Positions 15,281 through 24,438 are shown, counted from the stretch's first letter. The stretch is DNA of 28,497 bases from Exercitatus varius (GCF_029577735.1 NZ_JARQTO010000017.1:1-28497); one strand, 5' to 3'. A program made the numbers and translations. The notes: a model not told the origin generated them from the sequence alone.

Positions 15281-18200
15281 GTGAAAGATTTAGTTAATTT
15301 TTTAAAAGCACAATCCAAAACCGCCGAAGATTTTGATGTGATCAAGATTGGTTTAGCCTCACCGGACATGATTCGTTCATGGTCGTTCGGCGAAGTGAAA
15401 AAACCGGAAACCATTAACTACCGTACATTTAAACCGGAACGCGACGGTCTTTTCTGTGCGCGTATTTTCGGGCCGGTAAAAGATTACGAATGTTTATGCG
15501 GTAAATATAAACGCTTAAAACATCGCGGTGTAATCTGTGAAAAATGCGGTGTTGAAGTTACCCAAACCAAAGTGCGCCGCGAACGTATGGGACATATCGA
15601 ATTGGCTTCGCCGGTGGCGCATATCTGGTTCTTGAAATCGTTACCGTCCCGCATCGGTTTATTATTGGATATGCCGTTGCGCGATATTGAACGCGTTCTT
15701 TATTTTGAATCATATATCGTGATCGAACCGGGAATGACGGATTTAGAAAAAGGTCAGTTATTAACCGAAGAACAATATTTGGACGCTGAAGAGCGCTGGG
15801 CGGACGAATTTGACGCGAAAATGGGGGCGGAAGCCATCCAGGCCATTTTACGCGATATGGATTTGGAACATGAATGTGAAACCTTACGTGAAGAGTTACA
15901 GGAAACTAACTCTGAAACTAAACGTAAAAAAATCACTAAGCGTTTGAAATTATTAGAAGCGTTTATTCAGTCCGGCAACAAACCGGAATGGATGGTTATG
16001 ACCGTATTACCGGTGCTTCCGCCGGATTTACGTCCGTTGGTACCGTTGGACGGCGGTCGTTTTGCGACTTCGGATTTGAACGATTTATATCGTCGCGTTA
16101 TTAACCGTAACAACCGTTTGAAACGTCTTTTGGATTTAATCGCACCGGATATTATCGTACGCAACGAAAAACGTATGTTACAGGAATCCGTGGATGCGTT
16201 GCTGGATAACGGTCGTCGCGGTCGTGCGATCACGGGTTCGAACCGTCGTCCGCTTAAATCTTTAGCGGATATGATCAAAGGTAAACAAGGTCGTTTCCGT
16301 CAGAACTTATTAGGTAAACGCGTTGATTATTCGGGTCGTTCGGTTATCACCGTAGGTCCGTATCTGCACTTACACCAATGCGGTTTACCGAAAAAAATGG
16401 CGCTGGAATTATTCCGTCCGTTTATCTATGCAAAATTGGAAAGCCGCGGTTATGCGACCACCATTAAAGCAGCGAAGAAAATGGTTGAGCGAGAAGACGC
16501 CATCGTATGGGATATTTTGGCGGAAGTGATTCGCGAACACCCGATTCTGTTGAACCGTGCGCCGACATTGCACCGTTTGGGTATTCAGGCGTTCGAACCG
16601 ATTTTGATCGAAGGTAAGGCCATTCAGTTGCATCCGCTCGTTTGTGCGGCGTTCAACGCGGACTTCGACGGAGACCAAATGGCGGTTCACGTTCCGTTGA
16701 CGTTGGAAGCGCAGCTAGAAGCTCGCGCATTAATGATGTCAACTAATAACATTTTATCGCCGGCGAACGGTGATCCGATTATCGTTCCGTCACAAGACGT
16801 GGTATTGGGTATTTACTATATGACCCGCGATAAAGTGAACGGTAAAGGCGAAGGCATGCTGTTGCAAGACCCTCGCGAAGCGGAAAAAGCCTATCGCACC
16901 GGTCGGGCGGAATTGCATTCGCGCGTGAAAATCCGTATTACGGAATATGTGAAAAATGCCGAAGGTGAATTAGAACCGCAAACGAACTTAGTGGATACCA
17001 CGGTCGGTCGTGCCATTTTATGGATGATCGCGCCGAAAGGCATGCCGTTCAGCCTGTTCAATCAAACGCTCGGCAAAAAAGCCATCTCTAAACTGATTAA
17101 CGAATGTTATCGTCGTTTAGGCATGAAAGAGAGCGTAATGTTTGCAGACCAAATCATGTATACCGGTTTTGCGTATGCGGCACGTTCGGGTTCGTCCGTC
17201 GGTATCGACGATATGGTGATTCCGGAGAAAAAATACGAAATCATCGCGGCGGCGGAAAAAGAAGTGGCGGAAATTCAAGAACAGTTCCAATCCGGTTTGG
17301 TTACTGTCGGTGAACGTTATAACAAAGTCATTGATATTTGGGCGGCGGCTAACGAACGCGTAGCGAAAGTGATGATGGAAAATTTGTCTACGGAAGAAGT
17401 GATAAACCGTGAAGGTCATCCGGAAAAACAAGCCTCATTCAACAGCATCTTTATGATGGCGGATTCAGGTGCGCGCGGTTCCGCGGCACAGATTCGTCAG
17501 TTAGCGGGTATGCGCGGTTTGATGGCGCGTCCGGACGGTTCAATCATCGAAACGCCGATTACGGCGAACTTCCGCGAAGGTTTGAACGTATTACAGTACT
17601 TTATTTCCACTCACGGTGCGCGTAAAGGTTTGGCGGATACTGCGTTAAAAACGGCAAACTCCGGTTATTTGACCCGTCGTTTGGTTGACGTTGCGCAAGA
17701 TTTAGTGATTGTCGAGGACGATTGCGGTACGCACGAAGGTATCGTCATGGCGCCGTTAATCGAAGGCGGCGATGAGAAAGTGCCGTTACGCGAATTGGTA
17801 TTGGGCCGTGTCGCGGCGGAAGACGTCTTGAAACCGGGAACGGAAGAGGTTCTGATCCCGCGTAATACGCTGATTGACGAGCAATGGTGTAATGTTATTG
17901 ATGAAAATTCGGTAGACAGCATTAAAGTTCGTTCCGTGGTGACCTGTGATACCGATTTCGGCGTGTGTGCGAAATGTTACGGCCGTGATTTGGCGCGCGG
18001 TCATCTGATTAATCAGGGAGAAGCCGTCGGTGTTATCGCGGCGCAATCCATCGGTGAACCGGGTACACAGTTAACCATGCGTACGTTCCATATCGGTGGT
18101 GCGGCATCCGCAGCGGCGAAAGAATCCAGCGTACAGGTTAAAAATAACGGTACCATTCGTTTGGCTAACGTGAAATTTGTAACCAATAACGAAGGTAAAC

Positions 18201-19546
18201 TGGTATTAACTTCACGTAATACCGAATTAACCGTAATCGATGCCTTCGGTCGTACCAAAGAGCATTATAAGCTGCCTTACGGTACTACTTTAAGTAAAGC
18301 CGACGGCGCCGAAGTTACGGCGGGTGAAACCGTAGCAAACTGGGATCCGCATACTATGCCGGTGATTTCCGAAGCGGCGGGTTTTGTGAAATTTGTCGAT
18401 ATTGTTGACGGTTTAACCGTAAGCCGCCAGACCGACGAATTAACCGGTTTGTCTTCAATTTTGGTGCAAGATGTGGGTGAACGTGCGACGGCAGGTAAAG
18501 ATTTGCGTCCGGCGATTAAATTGGTCGATGCCAAAGGCAACGATATTTTAATCGAAGGCACCGACGTAGCGGCGCAATACTTCTTACCGGGTAAAGCAAT
18601 CGTAACCTTGGATGACGGTGCGGAAATCAATATCGGTGATCCGTTAGCCCGTATTCCGCAAGAATCCGTGGGAACTAAAGATATTACCGGCGGTCTGCCG
18701 CGCGTAGCCGATTTATTCGAAGCGCGTAAACCGAAAGAACCGGCAATTTTAGCCGAAATTTCCGGTATCGTTTCCTTCGGTAAAGAAACCAAAGGTAAAC
18801 GCCGCTTATTAATCACACCGACCGACGGCGGCGAAACATACGAAGAAATGATTCCGAAATGGCGTCAATTAAACGTATTCGAAGGCGAAATGGTGGAACG
18901 CGGCGACTTAATTTCCGATGGTGCGGAAACGCCGCATGACATTTTACGTCTGCGCGGTGTGCACGCCGTAACCGAGTATATCGTAAACGAAGTTCAGGAA
19001 GTTTACCGTTTACAAGGGGTTAAAATTAACGATAAGCATATCGAAGTTATCGTTCGTCAAATGTTGCGTAAAGCCGTTATCACCAATGCTTACGATTCCG
19101 AATTCTTGGAAGGCGAGCAAGTGGAAGTGGCGCGCATTAAGGTCGTTAACCGTAAACGCGAAGCGGAAGGCAAACCGTTGGTGGAATTCGAACGTGAATT
19201 GCTTGGTATTACCAAAGCGTCATTGGCTACCGAATCATTCATTTCGGCGGCTTCGTTCCAGGAAACCACCCGCGTGTTGACCGAAGCGGCGGTTGCCGGT
19301 AAACGCGATGAATTGCGCGGCCTGAAAGAAAACGTGATTGTGGGTCGTTTGATCCCGGCGGGTACGGGTTTTGCCTATCACCAAAACCGTATTAAAAACC
19401 GCCATACGGGAGTAACGTTGCCGGAAGAGCAATCCGTAAAATTCTCCGCGGCGGATGAAGCGGAAATTGAAGCGGAATTCAATATGGTAGCGGATGATCC
19501 GACATCCAGCCTGGCAGAAATGCTGAACATGGCGGATGAGGAATAA
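15281..19546 (+). CDS. rpoC: RNA polymerase subunit beta'
   Basis: The catalytic clamp subunit. The length is 1421 residues (E. coli 1407), with a GTG start as in E. coli (GTG AAA GAT) and AGGAG at 15268-15272. The N-terminal zinc site is YECLCGKYKRLKHRGVICEKCGVE, and the active-site NADFDGDQMAVH has metal ligands D461, D463 and D465. The bridge-helix and trigger-loop region follows, with ADSGARGSAAQIRQLAGMRGLM and TQLTMRTFHIGGAAS. The second zinc site is TCDTDFGVCAKCYGRDL. The extra residues sit towards the C-terminus, which ends in an acidic tail. It is followed by a very strong terminator. Confidence 0.99.
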   Translation: MKDLVNFLKAQSKTAEDFDVIKIGLASPDMIRSWSFGEVKKPETINYRTFKPERDGLFCARIFGPVKDYECLCGKYKRLKHRGVICEKCGVEVTQTKVRRERMGHIELASPVAHIWFLKSLPSRIGLLLDMPLRDIERVLYFESYIVIEPGMTDLEKGQLLTEEQYLDAEERWADEFDAKMGAEAIQAILRDMDLEHECETLREELQETNSETKRKKITKRLKLLEAFIQSGNKPEWMVMTVLPVLPPDLRPLVPLDGGRFATSDLNDLYRRVINRNNRLKRLLDLIAPDIIVRNEKRMLQESVDALLDNGRRGRAITGSNRRPLKSLADMIKGKQGRFRQNLLGKRVDYSGRSVITVGPYLHLHQCGLPKKMALELFRPFIYAKLESRGYATTIKAAKKMVEREDAIVWDILAEVIREHPILLNRAPTLHRLGIQAFEPILIEGKAIQLHPLVCAAFNADFDGDQMAVHVPLTLEAQLEARALMMSTNNILSPANGDPIIVPSQDVVLGIYYMTRDKVNGKGEGMLLQDPREAEKAYRTGRAELHSRVKIRITEYVKNAEGELEPQTNLVDTTVGRAILWMIAPKGMPFSLFNQTLGKKAISKLINECYRRLGMKESVMFADQIMYTGFAYAARSGSSVGIDDMVIPEKKYEIIAAAEKEVAEIQEQFQSGLVTVGERYNKVIDIWAAANERVAKVMMENLSTEEVINREGHPEKQASFNSIFMMADSGARGSAAQIRQLAGMRGLMARPDGSIIETPITANFREGLNVLQYFISTHGARKGLADTALKTANSGYLTRRLVDVAQDLVIVEDDCGTHEGIVMAPLIEGGDEKVPLRELVLGRVAAEDVLKPGTEEVLIPRNTLIDEQWCNVIDENSVDSIKVRSVVTCDTDFGVCAKCYGRDLARGHLINQGEAVGVIAAQSIGEPGTQLTMRTFHIGGAASAAAKESSVQVKNNGTIRLANVKFVTNNEGKLVLTSRNTELTVIDAFGRTKEHYKLPYGTTLSKADGAEVTAGETVANWDPHTMPVISEAAGFVKFVDIVDGLTVSRQTDELTGLSSILVQDVGERATAGKDLRPAIKLVDAKGNDILIEGTDVAAQYFLPGKAIVTLDDGAEINIGDPLARIPQESVGTKDITGGLPRVADLFEARKPKEPAILAEISGIVSFGKETKGKRRLLITPTDGGETYEEMIPKWRQLNVFEGEMVERGDLISDGAETPHDILRLRGVHAVTEYIVNEVQEVYRLQGVKINDKHIEVIVRQMLRKAVITNAYDSEFLEGEQVEVARIKVVNRKREAEGKPLVEFERELLGITKASLATESFISAASFQETTRVLTEAAVAGKRDELRGLKENVIVGRLIPAGTGFAYHQNRIKNRHTGVTLPEEQSVKFSAADEAEIEAEFNMVADDPTSSLAEMLNMADEE

Positions 19547-19570
19547 ACCGGCGTTTGACCGGTAACACAA

Positions 19571-19606
19571 AATCCCCCGAGAGCAACGCTCCCGGGGGAT
19601 TTTTTA
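19571..19606 (+). terminator. Strong terminator after rpoC
   Basis: AATCCCCCG (19571-19579) pairs with CGGGGGATT (19593-19601), and inside it GAGC/GCTC (19581-19584 with 19588-19591) closes a 3-base loop. There is one A-C mismatch, then a run of T. This ends the rplJL-rpoBC operon. Confidence 0.95.
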
Positions 19607-19639
19607 TTCGTCCGCGAGATGAAAAAACATCAAAAAAAT

Positions 19640-19677
19640 CGACCGCACTTTTAAGGATAAGGCGAAAAGTGCGGTCG
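19640..19677. terminator. USS-pair terminator between rpoC and rhlB
   Basis: CGACCGCACTTTT (19640-19652) and AAAAGTGCGGTCG (19665-19677) form a perfect 13-bp stem with a 12-base loop. T-rich sequence follows on the minus strand (complement of CAAAAAAAT at 19631-19639), so it should terminate rhlB. A shorter T-run on the plus side makes it bidirectional. Confidence 0.8.
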
Positions 19678-19683
19678 AAATTT

Positions 19684-20922
19684 TTAACGTTTTTTGTAAT
19701 CCCGACTGGAATGCGGAGTCTGACTATGCTTGATCCGATAAGGTTTCGGCAACTCGTCGATTAATGAATCGGGATCATATTGGCTGACGGGAATTGCATG
19801 TCCGATGTATTCTTCAATCGCCGGCAGATTCATGGCGTATTGTTCGCAGGCAAAGCTGATGGATACGCCGCTTTCGCCGGCGCGCCCGGTACGCCCGATG
19901 CGGTGTACATAATCTTCGCGATCATCCGGCAAATCATAATTGAACACGTGCGTGACATCGGGAATATGCAAACCGCGCGCCGCCACATCGGTGGCAACCA
20001 GAATATCCAGTTCCCCGTCAGTAAACTGTTTGAGCAATGCCAGCCGCTTTTTTTGCGGCACATCGCCGGTTAGCAAACCCACGCGTTGTCCGTCGGCGGC
20101 AAGGTAGCCCCAGATTTCTTCGCAACGATGTTTAGTATTGGCAAAAATAATGCAGCGTTCCGGCCATTCTTCTTCCAGTAACGTCATAAGTAAGGCAATT
20201 TTGTCCCGATTGGACGGATAGAACAGTTCTTCCTTGATTCGGTGCCCGGTTTTCTGCAACGGTTCGATTTCAATATATTCGGGATCGTTCATGTCTTCAA
20301 AGGCAAGCTCTCTGACTTTATAAGAAAGCGTGGCGGAAAACAGCATGGTTAAACGGGATTTTGGCGGCGGACATTTGCGCAACAAATAGCGAATATCCTT
20401 GATAAAGCCTAAATCGAACATTCGATCGGCTTCATCCAGCACCACCACTTGAATATCGTTAAAACGGATAATGCCTTGCTTTACGTAATCGATGATTCGT
20501 CCGGTGGTGCCGATTAAAATATCCACACCGTTTTCAATGACTTTCAGCTGTTTATCGTAACCGTCGCCGCCGTATGCCAGCCCAATGCGTAATTGGCTGG
20601 TTTTGGCAAGAGATTCCGCATCGTGAGCGATTTGTACCGCCAGTTCGCGGGTCGGCGCCAGAATTAACGCCCGCGGTTGATTGGTAACGAAATCCGGTTG
20701 ATGGGTTAATAAATAATGAAATGTCGCCGTGAGAAACGCCATGGTTTTCCCCGTGCCCGTTTGTGCCTGACCGGCAACATCTTTACCTTGCAATGTTAAG
20801 GGTAAAGATAAGGCCTGAATCGGCGTGCAATATTCAAAACCCTGAGCTTTCAGCGCGGTGAGAATTTGAGGATGCAGCGGCAAGTCGGCAAACCGCTGTT
20901 GAGATAGGTGTTCTGTTGTCAT
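19684..20922 (-). CDS. rhlB: ATP-dependent RNA helicase RhlB
   Basis: DEAD-box helicase of the RNA degradosome that unwinds structured RNA for PNPase. The 412 residues compare with about 421 in E. coli, with a shorter basic tail. The motifs in order are the Q motif (FEYCTPIQALSLP), AQTGTGKT (Walker A), PTRELA, GTTGRIIDY, DEAD in VVLDEADRMFD, FSATL, FANTKHRC, TDVAARGLHIPDV and HRIGRTGRAG. It is divergent from rho, as in E. coli. No Shine-Dalgarno is visible before the ATG at 20922; the 20 bases before it are A/T only except for a few C and no purine-rich block, so initiation may depend on an unstructured AT-rich leader. Confidence 0.97.
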   Translation of the reverse strand: MTTEHLSQQRFADLPLHPQILTALKAQGFEYCTPIQALSLPLTLQGKDVAGQAQTGTGKTMAFLTATFHYLLTHQPDFVTNQPRALILAPTRELAVQIAHDAESLAKTSQLRIGLAYGGDGYDKQLKVIENGVDILIGTTGRIIDYVKQGIIRFNDIQVVVLDEADRMFDLGFIKDIRYLLRKCPPPKSRLTMLFSATLSYKVRELAFEDMNDPEYIEIEPLQKTGHRIKEELFYPSNRDKIALLMTLLEEEWPERCIIFANTKHRCEEIWGYLAADGQRVGLLTGDVPQKKRLALLKQFTDGELDILVATDVAARGLHIPDVTHVFNYDLPDDREDYVHRIGRTGRAGESGVSISFACEQYAMNLPAIEEYIGHAIPVSQYDPDSLIDELPKPYRIKHSQTPHSSRDYKKR

Positions 20923-20989
20923 AATTTATTTTTATTTGGTGAAAAATTGCGACAAGCATACCACGTTATGCAAAATTACCCAAAAAAAG

Positions 20990-20998
20990 ACCGCACTT
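20990..20998 (-). repeat. USS in the rhlB-rho divergent region
   Basis: Exact core flanked by A- and T-runs, between the two divergent starts. It has no partner copy nearby. Confidence 0.9.
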
Positions 20999-21033
20999 TT
21001 TTTAGGTAAAAAACTAGACAGAATCGGGTTTTA

Positions 21034-21102
21034 ATGATACCTTTACCACCACTCAATCGACCTATGAGTCAACTCTTATTTTTTTCCAATCCAAAGTATT
21101 AA
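21034..21102 (+). CDS. Possible rho leader peptide (22 codons)
   Basis: A 22-codon frame, reading MIPLPPLNRPM then SQLLFFSNPKY, ends nine bases before the rho ATG. It lacks a good ribosome site. Interest comes from its position, since rho itself has no Shine-Dalgarno and could be translated by coupling, and from a PLPPL stretch that could slow ribosomes. E. coli rho has a leader peptide (rhoL) in the same place, but the sequences are not obviously alike. Chance is a real alternative for so short a frame. Confidence 0.3.
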   Translation: MIPLPPLNRPMSQLLFFSNPKY

Positions 21103-21111
21103 CTCTCAATT

Positions 21112-22374
21112 ATGCATTTAACAGAACTCAAAAATACCCCGGTTTCCACGCTGGTACAGCTTGGAGAAGAACAAATGGGCTTAGAAAATTTAGCCCGTTT
21201 ACGTAAACAAGATATTGTTTTTGCCATCTTAAAACAACACGCGAAAAGCGGTGAAGATATTTTCGGCGGCGGCGTCCTGGAAATTTTACCCGACGGCTTC
21301 GGCTTTCTGCGTTCGGCGGACAGTTCTTATTTAGCCGGTCCGGACGATATTTATGTTTCGCCGAGCCAAATCCGCCGTTTTAATTTACAAACCGGCGATA
21401 AAGTGGAAGGTAAAATTCGCCCGCCGAAAGAAGGCGAACGTTATTTCGCCTTATTAAAAGTGGATCAGGTTAATGACGATCGCCCGGAAGTTTCCCGCAG
21501 TAAAATTCTGTTTGAAAACTTAACGCCGTTACACGCCAATTCCCGTTTGCGTATGGAACGCGGAAACGGTTCAAAAGAAGATTTAACCGCCCGCATTCTA
21601 GATTTGGCTTCGCCTATTGGTAAAGGCCAGCGCGGCTTGATCGTCGCGCCGCCTAAAGCGGGGAAAACGGTGTTATTGCAAAATATCGCGCAAAGCATTA
21701 CCGCGAATTATCCGGAATGCGAGTTGATCGTGCTGTTGATCGACGAACGACCGGAAGAAGTAACGGAAATGCAACGTACGGTGCGCGGCGAAGTGATTGC
21801 TTCAACCTTCGACGAACCGGCGGCGCGCCATGTTCAGGTGGCGGAAATGGTGATTGAAAAAGCCAAACGCTCGGTGGAGCATAAAAAAGACGTGGTAATT
21901 TTGCTCGATTCCATTACCCGTTTGGCCCGCGCTTACAATACGGTGACGCCGGCATCGGGCAAGATTTTATCCGGCGGTGTGGACGCTAATGCGTTACATC
22001 GCCCGAAACGTTTCTTCGGTGCCGCGCGTAACGTGGAAGAAGGCGGAAGCCTGACGATTATCGCGACCGCACTGGTGGATACCGGTTCCAAAATGGACGA
22101 AGTGATCTTTGAAGAATTCAAAGGAACGGGTAATATGGAATTGCATCTTTCCCGCAAAATCGCGGAAAAACGCGTATTCCCGGCCATCGATTTCAACCGT
22201 TCCGGCACCCGTAAAGAAGATTTGCTCACCACGCCGGACGAATTGCAAAAAATGTGGATTCTGCGCAAAATCCTTAACCCGATGGGCGAAGTGGAAGCGA
22301 TGGAATTCCTCATTGATAAATTAATGGTGGCGAAAACCAACGAAGAATTTTTTGAAATTATGAAACGTTCATAA
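21112..22374 (+). CDS. rho: Transcription termination factor Rho
   Basis: Hexameric RNA-dependent ATPase that ends transcription of untranslated RNA and works with NusG. The length is 420 residues (E. coli 419). The start MHLTELKNTPVSTLVQLGEE matches the enteric protein. The N-terminal RNA-binding fold includes GFGFLRSADSSYLAGPDDIYVS, followed by the Walker A APPKAGKT, then LLIDERPEEVTEM, Walker B VVILLDSITRLARAYN, the Q/R loop and GALVD-like region TALVDTGSKMDEVIFEEFKGTGN. No Shine-Dalgarno precedes the ATG (leader TTAACTCTCAATT), which is unusual for this window and suggests coupling or leader-based control. E. coli rho is autoregulated by Rho-dependent termination in its leader. Confidence 0.98.
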   Translation: MHLTELKNTPVSTLVQLGEEQMGLENLARLRKQDIVFAILKQHAKSGEDIFGGGVLEILPDGFGFLRSADSSYLAGPDDIYVSPSQIRRFNLQTGDKVEGKIRPPKEGERYFALLKVDQVNDDRPEVSRSKILFENLTPLHANSRLRMERGNGSKEDLTARILDLASPIGKGQRGLIVAPPKAGKTVLLQNIAQSITANYPECELIVLLIDERPEEVTEMQRTVRGEVIASTFDEPAARHVQVAEMVIEKAKRSVEHKKDVVILLDSITRLARAYNTVTPASGKILSGGVDANALHRPKRFFGAARNVEEGGSLTIIATALVDTGSKMDEVIFEEFKGTGNMELHLSRKIAEKRVFPAIDFNRSGTRKEDLLTTPDELQKMWILRKILNPMGEVEAMEFLIDKLMVAKTNEEFFEIMKRS

Positions 22375-22395
22375 CTTCAAAAAACATCGCATTTT

Positions 22396-22446
22396 TTGAC
22401 CGCACTTTAGGCTTGCTTGCAAGCGGAAAAGTGCGGTCAATTTTTT
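22396..22446. terminator. USS-pair terminator between rho and bamD
   Basis: TTGACCGCACTTT (22396-22408) pairs with AAAGTGCGGTCAA (22428-22440), 13 bp, and the loop holds a nested GCTTGC/GCAAGC hairpin (22411-22416 with 22419-22424). Six T follow on the plus strand, and a mirrored A-run (T on minus) precedes it, so it can serve both convergent genes. Confidence 0.88.
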
Positions 22447-22507
22447 GCACGTTTTTTCAGCCAAAAGAAAAGGCGCTTTCGCACCTTTCCGTTTTATTGT
22501 GTTTTGG

Positions 22508-23341
22508 CTATTTTGTGTTTGTTTCGGCTTTTTTGTCATCACCGCCGAATGTTAACCAGGACGGTAAACTTAAGAACGGTTCGTCGGGTTTATCCGCTTC
22601 TTTAATCACTTTGCCTTCGTTGGCTTTCACCAGGGTCGCCGCTTTTTGTTCCAGCTGGGTTAATCCCATTTCGTGATAAGCTTCTTCTAACAACGGTAAC
22701 GCTTGTAATGTCGCGTTGGTGTCCGGATAAGTCTGCAACATACCGGTTACGCGATTTGACACCGCAACCCAGGCTTTGCGTTTGGCATAGAACTTCGCGA
22801 TTTCCAATTCGTGACGGGCTAAACGGTCTTTAATGTAAGCCATACGGGTGATGGCGTCCGGCGTATATGGACTGTTCGGGAAATGCTGAACCAACGTCTG
22901 GAAGTTGCCGAATGCGGTTTTCATGGATGTACTTTCACGGGAAGCGCGATCGATACCGAAGAAATCCTGCAGGAAATTATCGCCCATGGACATATTGGTT
23001 AACGCCGCCATATACAGCACGTAATCCGTATGTTGGCTTTGCGGATGTAACTTCAGGAAGCGGTCCGCCGTGACCAGCGCCGTGGTATAATCCTGGCTGC
23101 GATAAGCGGCGTAAATCAGATTTAACTCCGCCTGTTCGCTGTAATCGCTTCCCGGAAAACGGGAATCCACCGCTTGCAAATATTTGGTCGCATCGCTGTA
23201 ATTACCGTCTTGCACATAAGCCTGGCCTTTTGTGAACAATTCCTGTTCCGATGCCTGTTCGACTTCGTTGTTGCTGCCGGAACAGGCCGTCAACGCAAAT
23301 GCAGCCAGCGCGGCAAGAGTAAGCGATTTTAAGTTACGCAT
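22508..23341 (-). CDS. bamD: Outer membrane assembly lipoprotein BamD
   Basis: Essential periplasm-facing lipoprotein of the BAM complex that folds beta-barrel proteins; called ComL in neisserial work. The length is 277 residues, with a lipoprotein signal MRNLKSLTLAALAAFALTAC, so lipidation is at C20, followed by S-G rather than D at +2, consistent with outer-membrane sorting. The remainder is tetratricopeptide-like repeats, for example ELFTKGQAYVQDGNYSDATKYL and QAELNLIYAAYRSQDYTTAL. The tail past residue 240 is variable and charged. AAGGA precedes the ATG. It is divergent from rluD, as yfiO and rluD are in E. coli. Confidence 0.95.
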   Translation of the reverse strand: MRNLKSLTLAALAAFALTACSGSNNEVEQASEQELFTKGQAYVQDGNYSDATKYLQAVDSRFPGSDYSEQAELNLIYAAYRSQDYTTALVTADRFLKLHPQSQHTDYVLYMAALTNMSMGDNFLQDFFGIDRASRESTSMKTAFGNFQTLVQHFPNSPYTPDAITRMAYIKDRLARHELEIAKFYAKRKAWVAVSNRVTGMLQTYPDTNATLQALPLLEEAYHEMGLTQLEQKAATLVKANEGKVIKEADKPDEPFLSLPSWLTFGGDDKKAETNTK

Positions 23342-23436
23342 AGCGTGATAATCCTTTTTCTATGTAAAAATATGATATTCAGTTACAATAATCGTCACAT
23401 TCTATCTGATAGTACAAAATAATTCACGGACTTTTT

Positions 23437-24411
23437 ATGGCTCAACTTACTTTAACGGCTGAGGTTCAGTCGCACCAAATGGGACAACGGTTAGACCAAA
23501 CTTTAGCGGAATTGTTCCCCGACTATTCCCGTTCGCGTTTGAAAACCTGGATCGAAGAAAACCTGGTGCGGGTGAACGGCAACATTCAAAATGTTCCGCG
23601 CACTAAAGTATTGGGCGGCGAACAGATCGAAATTAACGTCGAAGCGGAAGAAGAAACGCATTACGAGCCGGAAAATCTGCCGTTGAATATTGTGTATGAA
23701 GATGAACACATTCTGGTGATTAATAAACCAAAGAATTTCGTGGTGCATCCCGGCGCCGGTAATTCGCGCGGCACGGTGTTGAACGCGTTGCTTTATCATT
23801 ATCCGCAAATTGCCGAAGTGCCCCGCGCGGGTATTGTGCACCGGCTGGACAAAGATACCACAGGCTTAATGGTGATCGCCAAAACTATTCCCGCGCAAAC
23901 TCAGTTGGTACGGGATTTGCAGAAACGCAAAATCACCCGCGAATATGAGGCCGTGGCGTTCGGCGTGATGACAAAAGGCGGAAAAGTGGATGAACCGATG
24001 GCGCGCCATCCCACCAAACGTACGGCAATGGCGGTACATCCGATGGGTAAACCGGCGGTAACGCATTACCGCATCATGGAACATTTCCGTAATTATACGC
24101 GCCTGCGTTTACGCCTGGAAACCGGGCGTACTCATCAGATCCGCGTACACATGGCGCATATCGCGCATCCGTTGTTGGGCGATCAAACTTACGGCGGACG
24201 TCCGCGCCCGCCTAAAAATGCCAGCGAGCATTTCAGTGCGGTGCTGCGCAATTTCCAGCGTCAGGCTTTGCATGCCGTTATGTTGCGTTTGGAGCATCCG
24301 ATTAGCGGCGAATTGATGGAATGGTTTGCGCCCTTGCCGGATGATTTTGCCGAATTAATTGCCGCCCTGAAAGAAGATTACCAATTGCATAAAGACGAAC
24401 TGGATTACTAA
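23437..24411 (+). CDS. rluD: 23S rRNA pseudouridine synthase RluD
   Basis: Makes the three pseudouridines of 23S rRNA helix 69 (1911, 1915, 1917), important for subunit joining and release. The length is 324 residues (E. coli 326). An N-terminal S4 RNA-binding domain (GQRLDQTLAELFPDYSRSRLKTWIEENLVRVNG) is followed by the synthase domain with the catalytic motif GIVHRLDKDTTGL (D138), the KTYP-like REYEAVAFG strand and the ETGRTHQIRVHMAHIAHPLLGD block. The ribosome site (CACGGA) is weak. The stop is three bases before pgeF, so the two are almost certainly one transcript. Confidence 0.96.
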   Translation: MAQLTLTAEVQSHQMGQRLDQTLAELFPDYSRSRLKTWIEENLVRVNGNIQNVPRTKVLGGEQIEINVEAEEETHYEPENLPLNIVYEDEHILVINKPKNFVVHPGAGNSRGTVLNALLYHYPQIAEVPRAGIVHRLDKDTTGLMVIAKTIPAQTQLVRDLQKRKITREYEAVAFGVMTKGGKVDEPMARHPTKRTAMAVHPMGKPAVTHYRIMEHFRNYTRLRLRLETGRTHQIRVHMAHIAHPLLGDQTYGGRPRPPKNASEHFSAVLRNFQRQALHAVMLRLEHPISGELMEWFAPLPDDFAELIAALKEDYQLHKDELDY

Positions 24412-24429
24412 AAAATGACGCAAAAATTG

Positions 24430-24438
24430 ACCGCACTT
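24430..24438 (-). repeat. USS at the start of pgeF (encodes LTAL)
   Basis: Exact core read as ttg-acc-gca-ctt, residues 5-8 of PgeF. The same frame and peptide type (TAL) as the alaS copy at 3139. Confidence 0.9.

Noticed and set aside
18277..18816. 179-codon minus-strand frame within rpoC
   Set aside because: Long antisense frames are expected in GC-leaning conserved genes; it overlaps beta' coding fully and shows no domain.
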